Assembly (NCBI RefSeq): GCF_020564355.1
Contig: NZ_JAJCRR010000003.1
Span: 124,001 to 188,000 of the forward strand
Reading direction: 5' to 3'
DNA length: 64,000 nt
Origin: Lachnospira pectinoschiza
GTDB lineage: Bacteria > Bacillota > Clostridia > Lachnospirales > Lachnospiraceae
Made by a program: the position numbers and the translations under genes. Below, piece after piece: positions 35,705-42,689 of the stretch (its first letter is position 1; every line of letters starts with the position of its first letter). The notes beneath the pieces are model-generated. The model had not been told where the DNA came from. It saw only the letters and a list, made by a program, of their open reading frames with translations, and made no database searches.

Positions 35705-36874
35705 ATGAAAAGTAATCAATCTGTGGCTGATGAAATTCGTAAATATATGAATTATATTTACTTAATTTTATTTGCTGGAATAACAATGTGGTATTATCTG
35801 TATTCAACGGTATTGGAGTATAAGTATCCCTATGCGTTGTATTTAGGATTAAGATATGCATTGATGGCATATGTACTGGTAAGTATTGCGCTTGTGGTAT
35901 GGCAGAAGCAGTATAGTACCGTATTAGAACCTGTTTTTATGGTGCTGATACTTGTAAGCGCCGGTGTTGTAACGTATGTTGTGAAAGATAATGCAGTGTT
36001 TGATTTTGCACTGCTTTTAGTCGGAGCTAAAAATGTACCGTGGAAAAGAATAGCCTATGTCTATCTGTGCATAGCAGTAGTTATTCAGGGAGTTGCCTAC
36101 TATGCATCAACGACAGGAATTATAGCAGATATTACTATGCAGGCTGACAGAGGAGTCAGACATTCACTGGGGATTATCTATCCGACAGATATGGCAGCGC
36201 ATGTCCTTTTTATCATGCTGGTGTATGCTGCTCTGCGGGAAAAGAAGCTGACATTTGTAGAGATTACAATGATGGGTGTTGTAAGTTACTGGGTATATGG
36301 AAAGACACTGGCGCGGAATGACTTTATCTGTGCCATGGTAATGTGTCTGCTGTTACTTGTTGTAAAAGTACTGGGGCTGTGTAATATTCAGTTATCAAAG
36401 TACAAAGCTTTAAAGGCAGGCAGTATTTTAATGCTGGTAGCTGTTGTGGGCTGTGTGATGGCAGTTACATTTTATGATCCTGCTAATGCGGTATATCAGA
36501 AGCTGGATGCGGTTTTTTCTAACCGGATATCTTTAAGTTATCAGGGATTAGCTCAATATGGTATTACGGCTTTTGGCGCTGTTGTTGAGGAAAACCAGGC
36601 AGTGCTGGGGTATAATTTCTTTTTGGATAATTCATTTATTCGTATTGCGATTAAGTACGGATGGGTATTTTTATCCGTGATTACTTATATTTTTTATCTG
36701 TGCTTTAATAAAGCGGTTGATTGTAGGAAAGATGTAATGATTGTGGCATTGCTTATTATGCTGTTGTTTGGTATTTCAGAGCATCATCTGATAGATATCG
36801 CATTTTGTCCGCTTTGGTTTATGCTTTTTAGCAGCATGAAGACGGAAAGAAGAACCGGAAGGGGGCGGAACTGA
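35705..36874 (+). CDS. Polytopic membrane protein, Wzy-like polymerase candidate
   Basis: Chosen start has GGAG eight bases upstream; ATG at 35684 in the same frame is possible. About 389 residues with some ten hydrophobic helices. VRHSLGIIYPTDMAAHV and VVSYWVYGKTLARNDF resemble the loop pattern of O-antigen or exopolysaccharide polymerases, and a late external loop reads VLGYNFFLDNSFIRIAIKYG. It would be a second polymerase beside the one at 27591. Function is inferred from topology and context only. Confidence 0.65.
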   Translation: MKSNQSVADEIRKYMNYIYLILFAGITMWYYLYSTVLEYKYPYALYLGLRYALMAYVLVSIALVVWQKQYSTVLEPVFMVLILVSAGVVTYVVKDNAVFDFALLLVGAKNVPWKRIAYVYLCIAVVIQGVAYYASTTGIIADITMQADRGVRHSLGIIYPTDMAAHVLFIMLVYAALREKKLTFVEITMMGVVSYWVYGKTLARNDFICAMVMCLLLLVVKVLGLCNIQLSKYKALKAGSILMLVAVVGCVMAVTFYDPANAVYQKLDAVFSNRISLSYQGLAQYGITAFGAVVEENQAVLGYNFFLDNSFIRIAIKYGWVFLSVITYIFYLCFNKAVDCRKDVMIVALLIMLLFGISEHHLIDIAFCPLWFMLFSSMKTERRTGRGRN

Positions 36875-37401
36875 TGAAAAAGTATTGGATAAAGCTTGCA
36901 GGCTGCGCGGCAACGGCGGTTGTGATTTTTTTGGTTATATTAGGCATGGTGGATTTGCATACAGATGGCATTCTTGTACGGGATGGCTGTTATGTGATTC
37001 GTCCAAATGATATGAAGACCTACAGAATGGATGTGTATGGGAATTCCGGGATTGTAGGAACATGGGTGAATCTTGTTCGCGATGTTGATGGAGCAAGTCA
37101 GATTTTTGCGATTCATTATACCGGAGAAGATCAATATATGATTGAATATGGAGATCAGGGATACTGTATTGCAGTTGCATCAGATAAAGAAACGGTTGTT
37201 ATGCAGGATTATGATGCGGAAAATGAATATAATAAGTGGTATATTTCAAGAATCGGTACGACACAAAATTATTTATTTACAAATGTGGCAACTGGCAATA
37301 CACTTTGTTATGAATATTCATCAGATTTTTCAGCATATAGACTTTATGTAAAAACGTATGACGAAACATCCGGAAATTTTGCATTCTTTTTAGGTCAGTA
37401 G
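36874..37401 (+). CDS. Membrane-anchored ricin-like domain protein
   Basis: Overlaps the previous stop as TGATG. One N-terminal transmembrane or signal segment (about residues 8-27) is followed by a single 145-residue domain with the spacing of a ricin B-type beta-trefoil (DGCYVIRPNDMKTYRMDV, QGYCIAVASDKETVVMQDY, YLFTNVATGNTLCYEYSS). Similar units occur in the large protein at 8414-11839. It may bind a surface sugar. It is the last gene before the operon terminator. Confidence 0.68.
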   Translation: MKKYWIKLAGCAATAVVIFLVILGMVDLHTDGILVRDGCYVIRPNDMKTYRMDVYGNSGIVGTWVNLVRDVDGASQIFAIHYTGEDQYMIEYGDQGYCIAVASDKETVVMQDYDAENEYNKWYISRIGTTQNYLFTNVATGNTLCYEYSSDFSAYRLYVKTYDETSGNFAFFLGQ

Positions 37402-37419
37402 AAATAAAGTGAAATTTAG

Positions 37420-37464
37420 ATAACGCAGGAGATATCAAAAAGATATTTACTGCGTTATTTTTTT
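37420..37464 (+). terminator. Intrinsic terminator of the polysaccharide operon
   Basis: ATAACGCAG pairs with CTGCGTTAT around an inner GATATC/GATATT stem, followed by seven T. The outer stem sequence is the same as in the terminator at 45919. Confidence 0.9.
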
Positions 37465-37577
37465 ATGATAAAAATCATAAAAACAATAGAATTATTATTG
37501 CACAAATATATAAACTATGATATGGTGAATATATACTGACATATAAAACTTAATACATTTGCAAAGGAGGGGGGGCA

Positions 37578-38603
37578 ATGCATACGGAGGTACATAATGC
37601 CGTAACGGCGGCAGATCAGGGAACGCAGTATGATGAAAGTGCTAAAAGACTGCTGGGACAGAAAAGCATACTGGCACAGATACTGGTAAGAACGGTAGAT
37701 GAATTTAAGGGAATGAATCCAAGATATGTGGAAACTTTAATCGAGGGAGAACCGTATATCAGCAGGATACCGTTAGAGCCGGGGCTGACGAATCAGGAAG
37801 TGATGCGGGTAAAATCCGGTCAGCGAATCACGGGATTAAATACAGAGAATCAGGAACATGCTGAGGGGTTGGTGCGGTTTGACATTGTATTTTATGTGCG
37901 GATGAAAGACGGACTTTCGCAGATTATTATTAATGTGGAAGCACAGAAAGATGAACCGCAGAGATATGGAATATTAAACAGGGCAGTATTTTACGTAAGC
38001 CGCTTGATTTCGTCACAGAAGGAACGGGATTTTGAAAACACGGAGTATGATGATATCAAAAGAGTGTATTCTATCTGGGTGTGTATGAACATGGAAGAAA
38101 ACAGCTTAAGCCACATTCATCTGATAAAAGATGATCTGGTTGGATACCATGACTGGCGTGGAAAGCTGGATTTATTTAACATTGTTATGATAGGACTGGC
38201 AAAGGAACTGCCGGGGCAGGGAGAACAGTATGAACTGCACCGCCTGCTGGGAGCACTGTTTGCCGAGGGGTTGACAGCCGGAGAAAGACTGAATATCATA
38301 AAAGAAGAATATGATATACCGATAGAACAGACAATAGAGCAGGAGGTGGATGTGATGTGCAATCTGAGTCAGGGAATAAAGGAAGCGGGAATCGCAGAAG
38401 GGCGTGAAGAAGGGCGTGTTGAAGGACGTGAAGAAGGACGTGTTGAAGGACGAAGTGAAGGACGAGCCGAGGAAATCATTGAAACAGGTTACGAATTCGG
38501 ACTTTCAGAGCAGGATATACTGGAACGGTTACAGAAGAAGCTGAGTATTTCATTGCAGAAGGCACAGGAGTATCTGTTGATGTTCGGGAAGCAGACGGTG
38601 TAG
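37578..38603 (+). CDS. Rpn/PDDEXK_2 family nuclease, copy 1
   Basis: A 341-residue member of the Rpn/PDDEXK_2 group, often labelled putative transposase. The nuclease core is visible as FDIVFYV (Asp102) followed by IIINVEAQKDE (Glu121, Gln123), a D...ExQ version of PD-(D/E)xK. The C-terminus has a run of about six EGR units (residues 272-297) and a helical module GLSEQDILERLQKKLSIS. In E. coli Rpn proteins the full-length form is a toxic DNase used in phage defence. An internal start site lies at 38355. A seven-G run stands between GGA of the ribosome binding site and the ATG. The next gene is a near-identical copy. Confidence 0.88.
   Translation: MHTEVHNAVTAADQGTQYDESAKRLLGQKSILAQILVRTVDEFKGMNPRYVETLIEGEPYISRIPLEPGLTNQEVMRVKSGQRITGLNTENQEHAEGLVRFDIVFYVRMKDGLSQIIINVEAQKDEPQRYGILNRAVFYVSRLISSQKERDFENTEYDDIKRVYSIWVCMNMEENSLSHIHLIKDDLVGYHDWRGKLDLFNIVMIGLAKELPGQGEQYELHRLLGALFAEGLTAGERLNIIKEEYDIPIEQTIEQEVDVMCNLSQGIKEAGIAEGREEGRVEGREEGRVEGRSEGRAEEIIETGYEFGLSEQDILERLQKKLSISLQKAQEYLLMFGKQTV
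38355..38603 (+). CDS. Intragenic small protein from an internal start in Rpn copy 1 (RpnS-like)
   Basis: A perfect AGGAGG at 38341-38346 stands 8 nt before an in-frame ATG (codon 260 of the full gene), giving an 82-residue protein MCNLSQGIKE... that contains the EGR repeats and helical C-terminal module. In E. coli Rpn systems such in-frame small proteins are antitoxins that block the full-length nuclease. The same site is kept in the second copy and in the orphan fragment, which argues that it is used. Expression here is inferred. Confidence 0.7.
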   Translation: MCNLSQGIKEAGIAEGREEGRVEGREEGRVEGRSEGRAEEIIETGYEFGLSEQDILERLQKKLSISLQKAQEYLLMFGKQTV

Positions 38604-38644
38604 AAAGCAATGTTTTTGTGAATGGATTTGCAAAGGAGGGGGCA

Positions 38645-39610
38645 ATGCATACGGAGGTACATAATGCCGTAACGGCGGCAGATCAGGGAACGCAGTATGA
38701 TGAAAGTGCTAAAAGACTGCTCGGGCAGAAAAGCATACTGGCACAGATACTGGTGAGAACGGTAGATGAATTTAAGGGAATGAATCCAAGATATGTGGAA
38801 ACCTTAATTGAAGGAGAACCGTATATCAGCAGGATACCGTTAGAGCCGGGGCTGACGAATCCAGAAGCGATGAGGGCAAAATCCGGTCAGCGAATCACGG
38901 GATTAAATACAGAGAATCAGGAGCATGCAGAGGGGTTGGTGCGGTTTGACATTGTATTTTATGTGCGGATGAAAGACGGACTTTCCCAGATTATTATTAA
39001 TGTTGAAGCACAGAAAGATGAGCCGCAGAGGTATGGAATTTTAAATAGGGCGGTATTTTACGTAAGCCGCCTGATTTCGTCACAGAAGGAACGGGATTTT
39101 GAAAACACGGAGTATGATGATATCAAGAGAGTATACTCTATCTGGGTGTGTATGAACATGGAGGAGAACAGCCTGAGCCATATCCATCTGGTAAAAGATG
39201 ATCTGGTTGGATATCATGACTGGAGAGGGAAACTGGATTTATTTAACATTGTCATGATAGGACTGGCAAAAAAACTGCCAAAGCAGGGAGAGCAGTATGA
39301 ACTGCACCGCCTGCTGGGAGCACTGTTTGCTGAGGGATTGACAGCCGGGGAAAGACTGAATATCATAAAAGAAGAATATGATATACCGATAGAACAGACA
39401 ATAGAGCAGGAGGTGGATGTGATGTGCAATCTGAGTCAGGGAATAAAGGAAACTGGAATTGCCGAGGGACGAGCTGAAGAAATCATTGAAACAGGTTACG
39501 AGTTCGGACTTTCAGAGCAGGATATACTGGAACGGTTACAGAAGAAGCTGAGTATTTCATTGCAGAAGGCACAGGAGTATCTGTTAATGTTTGGGAAGCG
39601 GACGGTGTAA
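38645..39610 (+). CDS. Rpn/PDDEXK_2 family nuclease, copy 2
   Basis: Nearly identical to copy 1 over the nuclease domain (same FDIVFYV and VEAQKDE core) with scattered substitutions such as QEVMRVKS to PEAMRAKS. The main difference is in the C-terminal repeat, which is reduced to about one EGR unit, giving 321 residues. The start is placed at the ATG matching copy 1; a TTG/ATG further upstream is not preceded by a good site. The G run in its ribosome binding site is five, against seven in copy 1. The gap between the copies is only 41 nt. Confidence 0.88.
   Translation: MHTEVHNAVTAADQGTQYDESAKRLLGQKSILAQILVRTVDEFKGMNPRYVETLIEGEPYISRIPLEPGLTNPEAMRAKSGQRITGLNTENQEHAEGLVRFDIVFYVRMKDGLSQIIINVEAQKDEPQRYGILNRAVFYVSRLISSQKERDFENTEYDDIKRVYSIWVCMNMEENSLSHIHLVKDDLVGYHDWRGKLDLFNIVMIGLAKKLPKQGEQYELHRLLGALFAEGLTAGERLNIIKEEYDIPIEQTIEQEVDVMCNLSQGIKETGIAEGRAEEIIETGYEFGLSEQDILERLQKKLSISLQKAQEYLLMFGKRTV
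39422..39610 (+). CDS. Intragenic small protein from an internal start in Rpn copy 2 (RpnS-like)
   Basis: AGGAGG at 39408-39413, 8-nt spacing, in-frame ATG at codon 260, giving 62 residues. It is shorter than the copy-1 product only because the EGR repeat is contracted. Antitoxin role inferred from the E. coli Rpn family. Confidence 0.68.
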   Translation: MCNLSQGIKETGIAEGRAEEIIETGYEFGLSEQDILERLQKKLSISLQKAQEYLLMFGKRTV

Positions 39611-39657
39611 ATGTTATATAGATTTTGTACATTGCACCTATATGGATAGAAAACAAA

Positions 39658-39686
39658 TTGCAGTAATTTTTAAAATAATATATAAT
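39658..39686 (+). promoter_or_regulatory. Retron promoter
   Basis: TTGCAG, 17-bp spacer, consensus TATAAT. Transcription would begin about 39692-39694, exactly at the a1 repeat of the msr RNA, which supports both calls. Confidence 0.82.
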
Positions 39687-39692
39687 TGAATA

Positions 39693-39819
39693 TGCGTGTG
39701 GCTAGATTTTTGGCTTGTGTTTCGCAAGCTTTGATGGAAATGGTAGGAGGATTTGCAGAAATATACGCCCTTCCGTCCTGTGTATAAAGGGAAAAATGCA
39801 TAATGAGTAGCCACACGCT
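39693..39819 (+). ncRNA. Retron msr-msd RNA
   Basis: An 11-bp perfect inverted pair, a1 GCGTGTGGCTA (39694-39704) and a2 TAGCCACACGC (39808-39818), closes a structured segment just before the reverse transcriptase. The G at 39705, directly after a1, is the expected branching guanosine. The msr part has an 8-bp hairpin GGCTTGTG/CGCAAGCT with a UUU loop (39712-39730), like the UUU-loop hairpin of retron Ec86. The msd part has TATACG/TGTATA (39762-39786) enclosed by ATTTGCA/TGCATAAT. The reverse-transcribed DNA would be roughly 65-75 nt, read from near 39806 leftwards; this length is inferred. Confidence 0.88.
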
Positions 39820-39836
39820 TTTTGGGTATACAGAGC

Positions 39837-41501
39837 ATGAAAAAATTAAAAGAACTACAGACGAGAGAAGATCTAGCGTTATATTTGGCAATTCCATTGC
39901 AAAAATTAACGTATATATTGTATAAAAGCAAACCGGATAGTTATTATGATACATTTGAGATTCCAAAGAAAAATGGTGAATCAAGGCAGATTCATGCACC
40001 TTCGGGGGATTTAAAACAACTTCAGAGAAAATTGGCACAACGGCTTTGGGATGTTTATAGAGAATTTATAGAAGAAAATGAAATTCAGGATAACATATCA
40101 CATGCATTTCAAAAAGGAAAAAGTATTATTACCAATGCGAACATTCATAGAAATAAACGGTATGTACTAAATTTAGATTTAAAAGATTTTTTTGACCATT
40201 TTCATTTTGGGCGTGTAAGAGGTTTTTTTATGAAAAATAAAAATTTTGAATTACCTGTTGAGATTGCGACAATGATAGCACAGTTGACCTGTTATGAGGG
40301 TAAATTGCCGCAAGGAGCGCCGACATCCCCTATTATAACGAATTTAGTTTGTAATATTTTAGATATGCGTCTACTAAAAATAGCAAAGAAGTATCGGGTA
40401 GTTTATACTCGGTATGCAGATGATATGACCTTTTCTACAAACGACAAAAAATTTTTGGAAAATCAAGAGAATTTCATGAAAAGTATAAAAAAAGAAATTG
40501 AAAGTTTTGGCTTTGAAATAAATGATAAGAAAACGAGATTGTTATTTTGCGATTCAAGGCAGGAAGTAACAGGTCTGGTTGTGAATAAAAAAATCAGTGT
40601 GAATCGTGAGTATTGTAAAAGAACAAGAGCAATGGCGGATGCTTTTTATAGACGGGGAATATTTGAGATATGTGGTGAAGAAGGTTCGGTAAATCAGCTT
40701 GAGGGAAGAATTTCTTTTATCAATCAGATTGATTGTTACAACAACAAAAATGATCGGGAACAAAAACATACATTTTGGACGTTAAATGCGAGAGAGCGCC
40801 AGTATCAGAAATTTTTATTTTTTAAATATTTTTATGCAAATACAAAGCCGCTTATTGTCACTGAGGGAAAAACAGACATCGTATATTTGCGGGCGGCATT
40901 AAAAAAATATTATAAGGAGTATCCTGAACTTATAAAGAAACAGGATGATAATTTTGAATTTCAAGTGACATTTCTGAGAAGAAGTTCCCGCTTAAAATAT
41001 TTTTTAGGAATTCAAAAAGATGGGGCGGATACCATGAAGAATATTTATAATTTTTATTCAGGCAAAAATAATGCACCCAAACTGTATTCATGGTTTGCAC
41101 AGAATAGTTGCAAGAAATCCCAAAATCCTGTTATTTTTATTTTTGATAATGAACAGGTGTCTGACCGTCCGCTGAAAAAGTTTTTAAATCATTTAAACAA
41201 TAAAGGTTTGTTAGAAAGTAGCAATTATAATCATATACAGGATAATCTTTATATTTTAACCAATCCTTTAGTGAACGGAAAAAAAGAATGTGAAATTGAA
41301 GATTTATTTGATGATGTGGTGCTTTCGCATACGATTGATGGAAAAATATTTTCAAGAAAAGAAACAGACAATGAAAAATATTATGGTAAAGCAATTTTTT
41401 CACAATATGTTGAACGGCAGTATGACAGCATAGATTTTAGTAATTTTAAACCGATGCTGGAAGATATAAAATCTATTGTGGGAAGTAAAAAACAGGGTTG
41501 A
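39837..41501 (+). CDS. Retron reverse transcriptase fused to a TOPRIM domain
   Basis: A 554-residue protein. Residues 1 to about 300 are a retron RT: the retron-specific NAxxH motif (NANIH, 100-104), LNLDLKDFFDHF, PQGAPTSP, the catalytic YADD (193-196) and VTG (244-246). From about 335 a TOPRIM domain follows: LIVTEGKTDIVYLRAAL with Glu343 and Asp347, then IFIFDNE at 435-439 and ECEIEDLF. This architecture matches the RT-TOPRIM fusions of the Ec67 (Eco2) retron group, where the fused domain is the effector of an anti-phage system. The ATG start lies 18 nt after a2; a TTG at 39822 is also open. Confidence 0.93.
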   Translation: MKKLKELQTREDLALYLAIPLQKLTYILYKSKPDSYYDTFEIPKKNGESRQIHAPSGDLKQLQRKLAQRLWDVYREFIEENEIQDNISHAFQKGKSIITNANIHRNKRYVLNLDLKDFFDHFHFGRVRGFFMKNKNFELPVEIATMIAQLTCYEGKLPQGAPTSPIITNLVCNILDMRLLKIAKKYRVVYTRYADDMTFSTNDKKFLENQENFMKSIKKEIESFGFEINDKKTRLLFCDSRQEVTGLVVNKKISVNREYCKRTRAMADAFYRRGIFEICGEEGSVNQLEGRISFINQIDCYNNKNDREQKHTFWTLNARERQYQKFLFFKYFYANTKPLIVTEGKTDIVYLRAALKKYYKEYPELIKKQDDNFEFQVTFLRRSSRLKYFLGIQKDGADTMKNIYNFYSGKNNAPKLYSWFAQNSCKKSQNPVIFIFDNEQVSDRPLKKFLNHLNNKGLLESSNYNHIQDNLYILTNPLVNGKKECEIEDLFDDVVLSHTIDGKIFSRKETDNEKYYGKAIFSQYVERQYDSIDFSNFKPMLEDIKSIVGSKKQG

Positions 41502-41542
41502 TGCTGTGAAGTAATATGTCTATAGAGCAGGAGGTGGATGTG

Positions 41543-41743
41543 ATGTGCAATCTGAGTCAGGGAATAAAGGAAGCGGGAATCGCAGAAGGGCGAAATGAAG
41601 GACGAGCCGAGGAAATCATTGAAACAGGTTACGAATTCGGACTGTCAGAACAGGATATACTGGAGCGGTTACAGAAGAAGCTGAGTATTTCATTGCAGAA
41701 GGCGCAGGAATATTTGTTAATGTTTGGGAAGCGGACGGTGTAG
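41543..41743 (+). CDS. Orphan Rpn small C-terminal protein (RpnS-like) after the retron
   Basis: Nearly identical to the 3' end of the Rpn genes, but homology begins abruptly at 41522, just ahead of AGGAGG (41529-41534). So the fragment keeps precisely the internal ribosome binding site, its ATG (8-nt spacing) and the whole 66-residue small protein with two EGR units. The nuclease part is absent. An ATG at 41516 is also in frame but has no good site. It starts 41 nt after the RT stop and may be expressed from the retron transcript. It could be a free antitoxin or a decayed third copy. Confidence 0.72.
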   Translation: MCNLSQGIKEAGIAEGRNEGRAEEIIETGYEFGLSEQDILERLQKKLSISLQKAQEYLLMFGKRTV

Positions 41744-41756
41744 AATAATGGAAATC

Positions 41757-41814
41757 AAAGGAGTTGGGAAATCACCTGCTAATAAAGCAGATGATTTTCT
41801 AACTCCTTTTTAAA
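41757..41814. terminator. Bidirectional terminator overlapping the end of the LytTR gene
   Basis: AAAGGAGTT...AAATCA pairs with TGATTT...AACTCCTTT around CTGCTAATAAAGCAG, with five T on the plus side. The TAG stop and last codons of the minus-strand gene are part of the hairpin. Confidence 0.82.
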
Positions 41815-42489
41815 CGTTCTCCCAACAGGAATAATATGATTATGAATATGCAGATAAAGGTTGGTCTTGTCATAGGATGTAATAAAATTTGTATTAATAA
41901 TATATTTTCTGTGGCAGCGGGTGAAATACGATGGAAGTATTTTAGCAATGGAAGATAAAGAATAGGTATTACTTGTAAAGCCGCCGTTGGGACAAGTGAA
42001 AGTCAGATAATGCCCGTTTGCTTTTATGAGTAAAATATTTGATAAACACACGTGAGTCGTAACATCATTTAATAATTTAATGGTCAGATAGTTGTTATCA
42101 GTCGTATTGGATAATGTGGCGAGCAGCTCTTTCATGGCATGAACCAGTACAGCTTCATTATAGGGCTTTTCAAGGTAATGGTAGCAGTGGACTTCATTAA
42201 CACATTTTTGGATAGTATCAGAGGTGCCGGTGCTAAAAAGCACAGGGGTTGTCCGATAAGCAGGGAGACTTCGGATATACCGGGCAAAAGTGATGCCGTT
42301 AAAGGCATCGGAAGCGGATGAGAGCTGTATGTCAAGAATAAAAATATCATACTGAACTGATAAAATGGATTTTTGAGCATCATTATAATTTTGACAACAG
42401 GTATAATGAAATTGCGGCCAGTGTTTTTTAAGAATATTATATAAAATTTGTAATTCTGTACAATTGTCTTCTAAAAGTAATATATTCAT
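41779..42489 (-). CDS. LytTR-family response regulator
   Basis: A 236-residue two-domain regulator. The receiver domain (about 1-120) has the acidic pocket LLLEDN, the phospho-acceptor Asp in YDIFILDIQL (about 55) and the lysine in YLEKPYN. A LytTR DNA-binding domain follows from about 135 (NYLTIKLLNDVTTHVCLSNILLI, FTRCHRKYIINTNFI). LytTR regulators bind pairs of direct repeats and often control cell-surface or autolysin genes. No sensor kinase lies in the window. The gene is divergent from an NlpC/P60 surface protein with repeats between them, so that protein is a likely target. Confidence 0.92.
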   Translation of the reverse strand: MNILLLEDNCTELQILYNILKKHWPQFHYTCCQNYNDAQKSILSVQYDIFILDIQLSSASDAFNGITFARYIRSLPAYRTTPVLFSTGTSDTIQKCVNEVHCYHYLEKPYNEAVLVHAMKELLATLSNTTDNNYLTIKLLNDVTTHVCLSNILLIKANGHYLTFTCPNGGFTSNTYSLSSIAKILPSYFTRCHRKYIINTNFITSYDKTNLYLHIHNHIIPVGRTFKKELENHLLY

Positions 42490-42525
42490 ACGAATCCCCG
42501 TTTCTGAATAACTTAATATATAAGT

Positions 42526-42554
42526 ATTTTAAGGTCTTATTATAAAGATGTCAA
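42526..42554 (-). promoter_or_regulatory. Promoter of the LytTR regulator
   Basis: On the minus strand TTGACA, 17-bp spacer, TAAAAT, about 36 nt upstream of the ATG. Confidence 0.78.
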
Positions 42555-42566
42555 AAAGAAACAGGG

Positions 42567-42595
42567 CATTGAGGTATAAAAAATTGTCATTGGGG
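42567..42595. promoter_or_regulatory. Direct-repeat pair, candidate LytTR binding site
   Basis: CATTGAGG (42567-42574) and CATTGGGG (42588-42595) are spaced 21 bp start to start, two helical turns, ending 9 bp before the -35 box of the NlpC/P60 promoter. LytTR proteins typically bind two direct repeats with a 21-22 bp period upstream of -35. Confidence 0.5.
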
Positions 42596-42604
42596 AAAGT
42601 TGTC

Positions 42605-42633
42605 TTGAAATTTAGGAAAAACAGACCTATGAT
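42605..42633 (+). promoter_or_regulatory. Promoter of the NlpC/P60 protein
   Basis: TTGAAA, 17-bp spacer, TATGAT, about 50 nt before the ATG. A 10-nt direct repeat TGCAATAAAT (42634, 42653) lies in the leader. Confidence 0.72.
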
Positions 42634-42689
42634 TGCAATAAATTATCGCATATGCAATAAATAAAATCACAATTAGGAAGGAAATAAAG

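Noticed and set aside
37578..39610. PDDEXK_2 genes as an insertion sequence, since databases call them transposases
   Set aside because: No terminal inverted repeats or target duplications were seen, and the features fit Rpn toxin-type nucleases.
39837..41501. Reverse transcriptase as part of a group II intron
   Set aside because: No maturase or endonuclease domain and no intron RNA ends; NAxxH, VTG and the msr-msd point to a retron.
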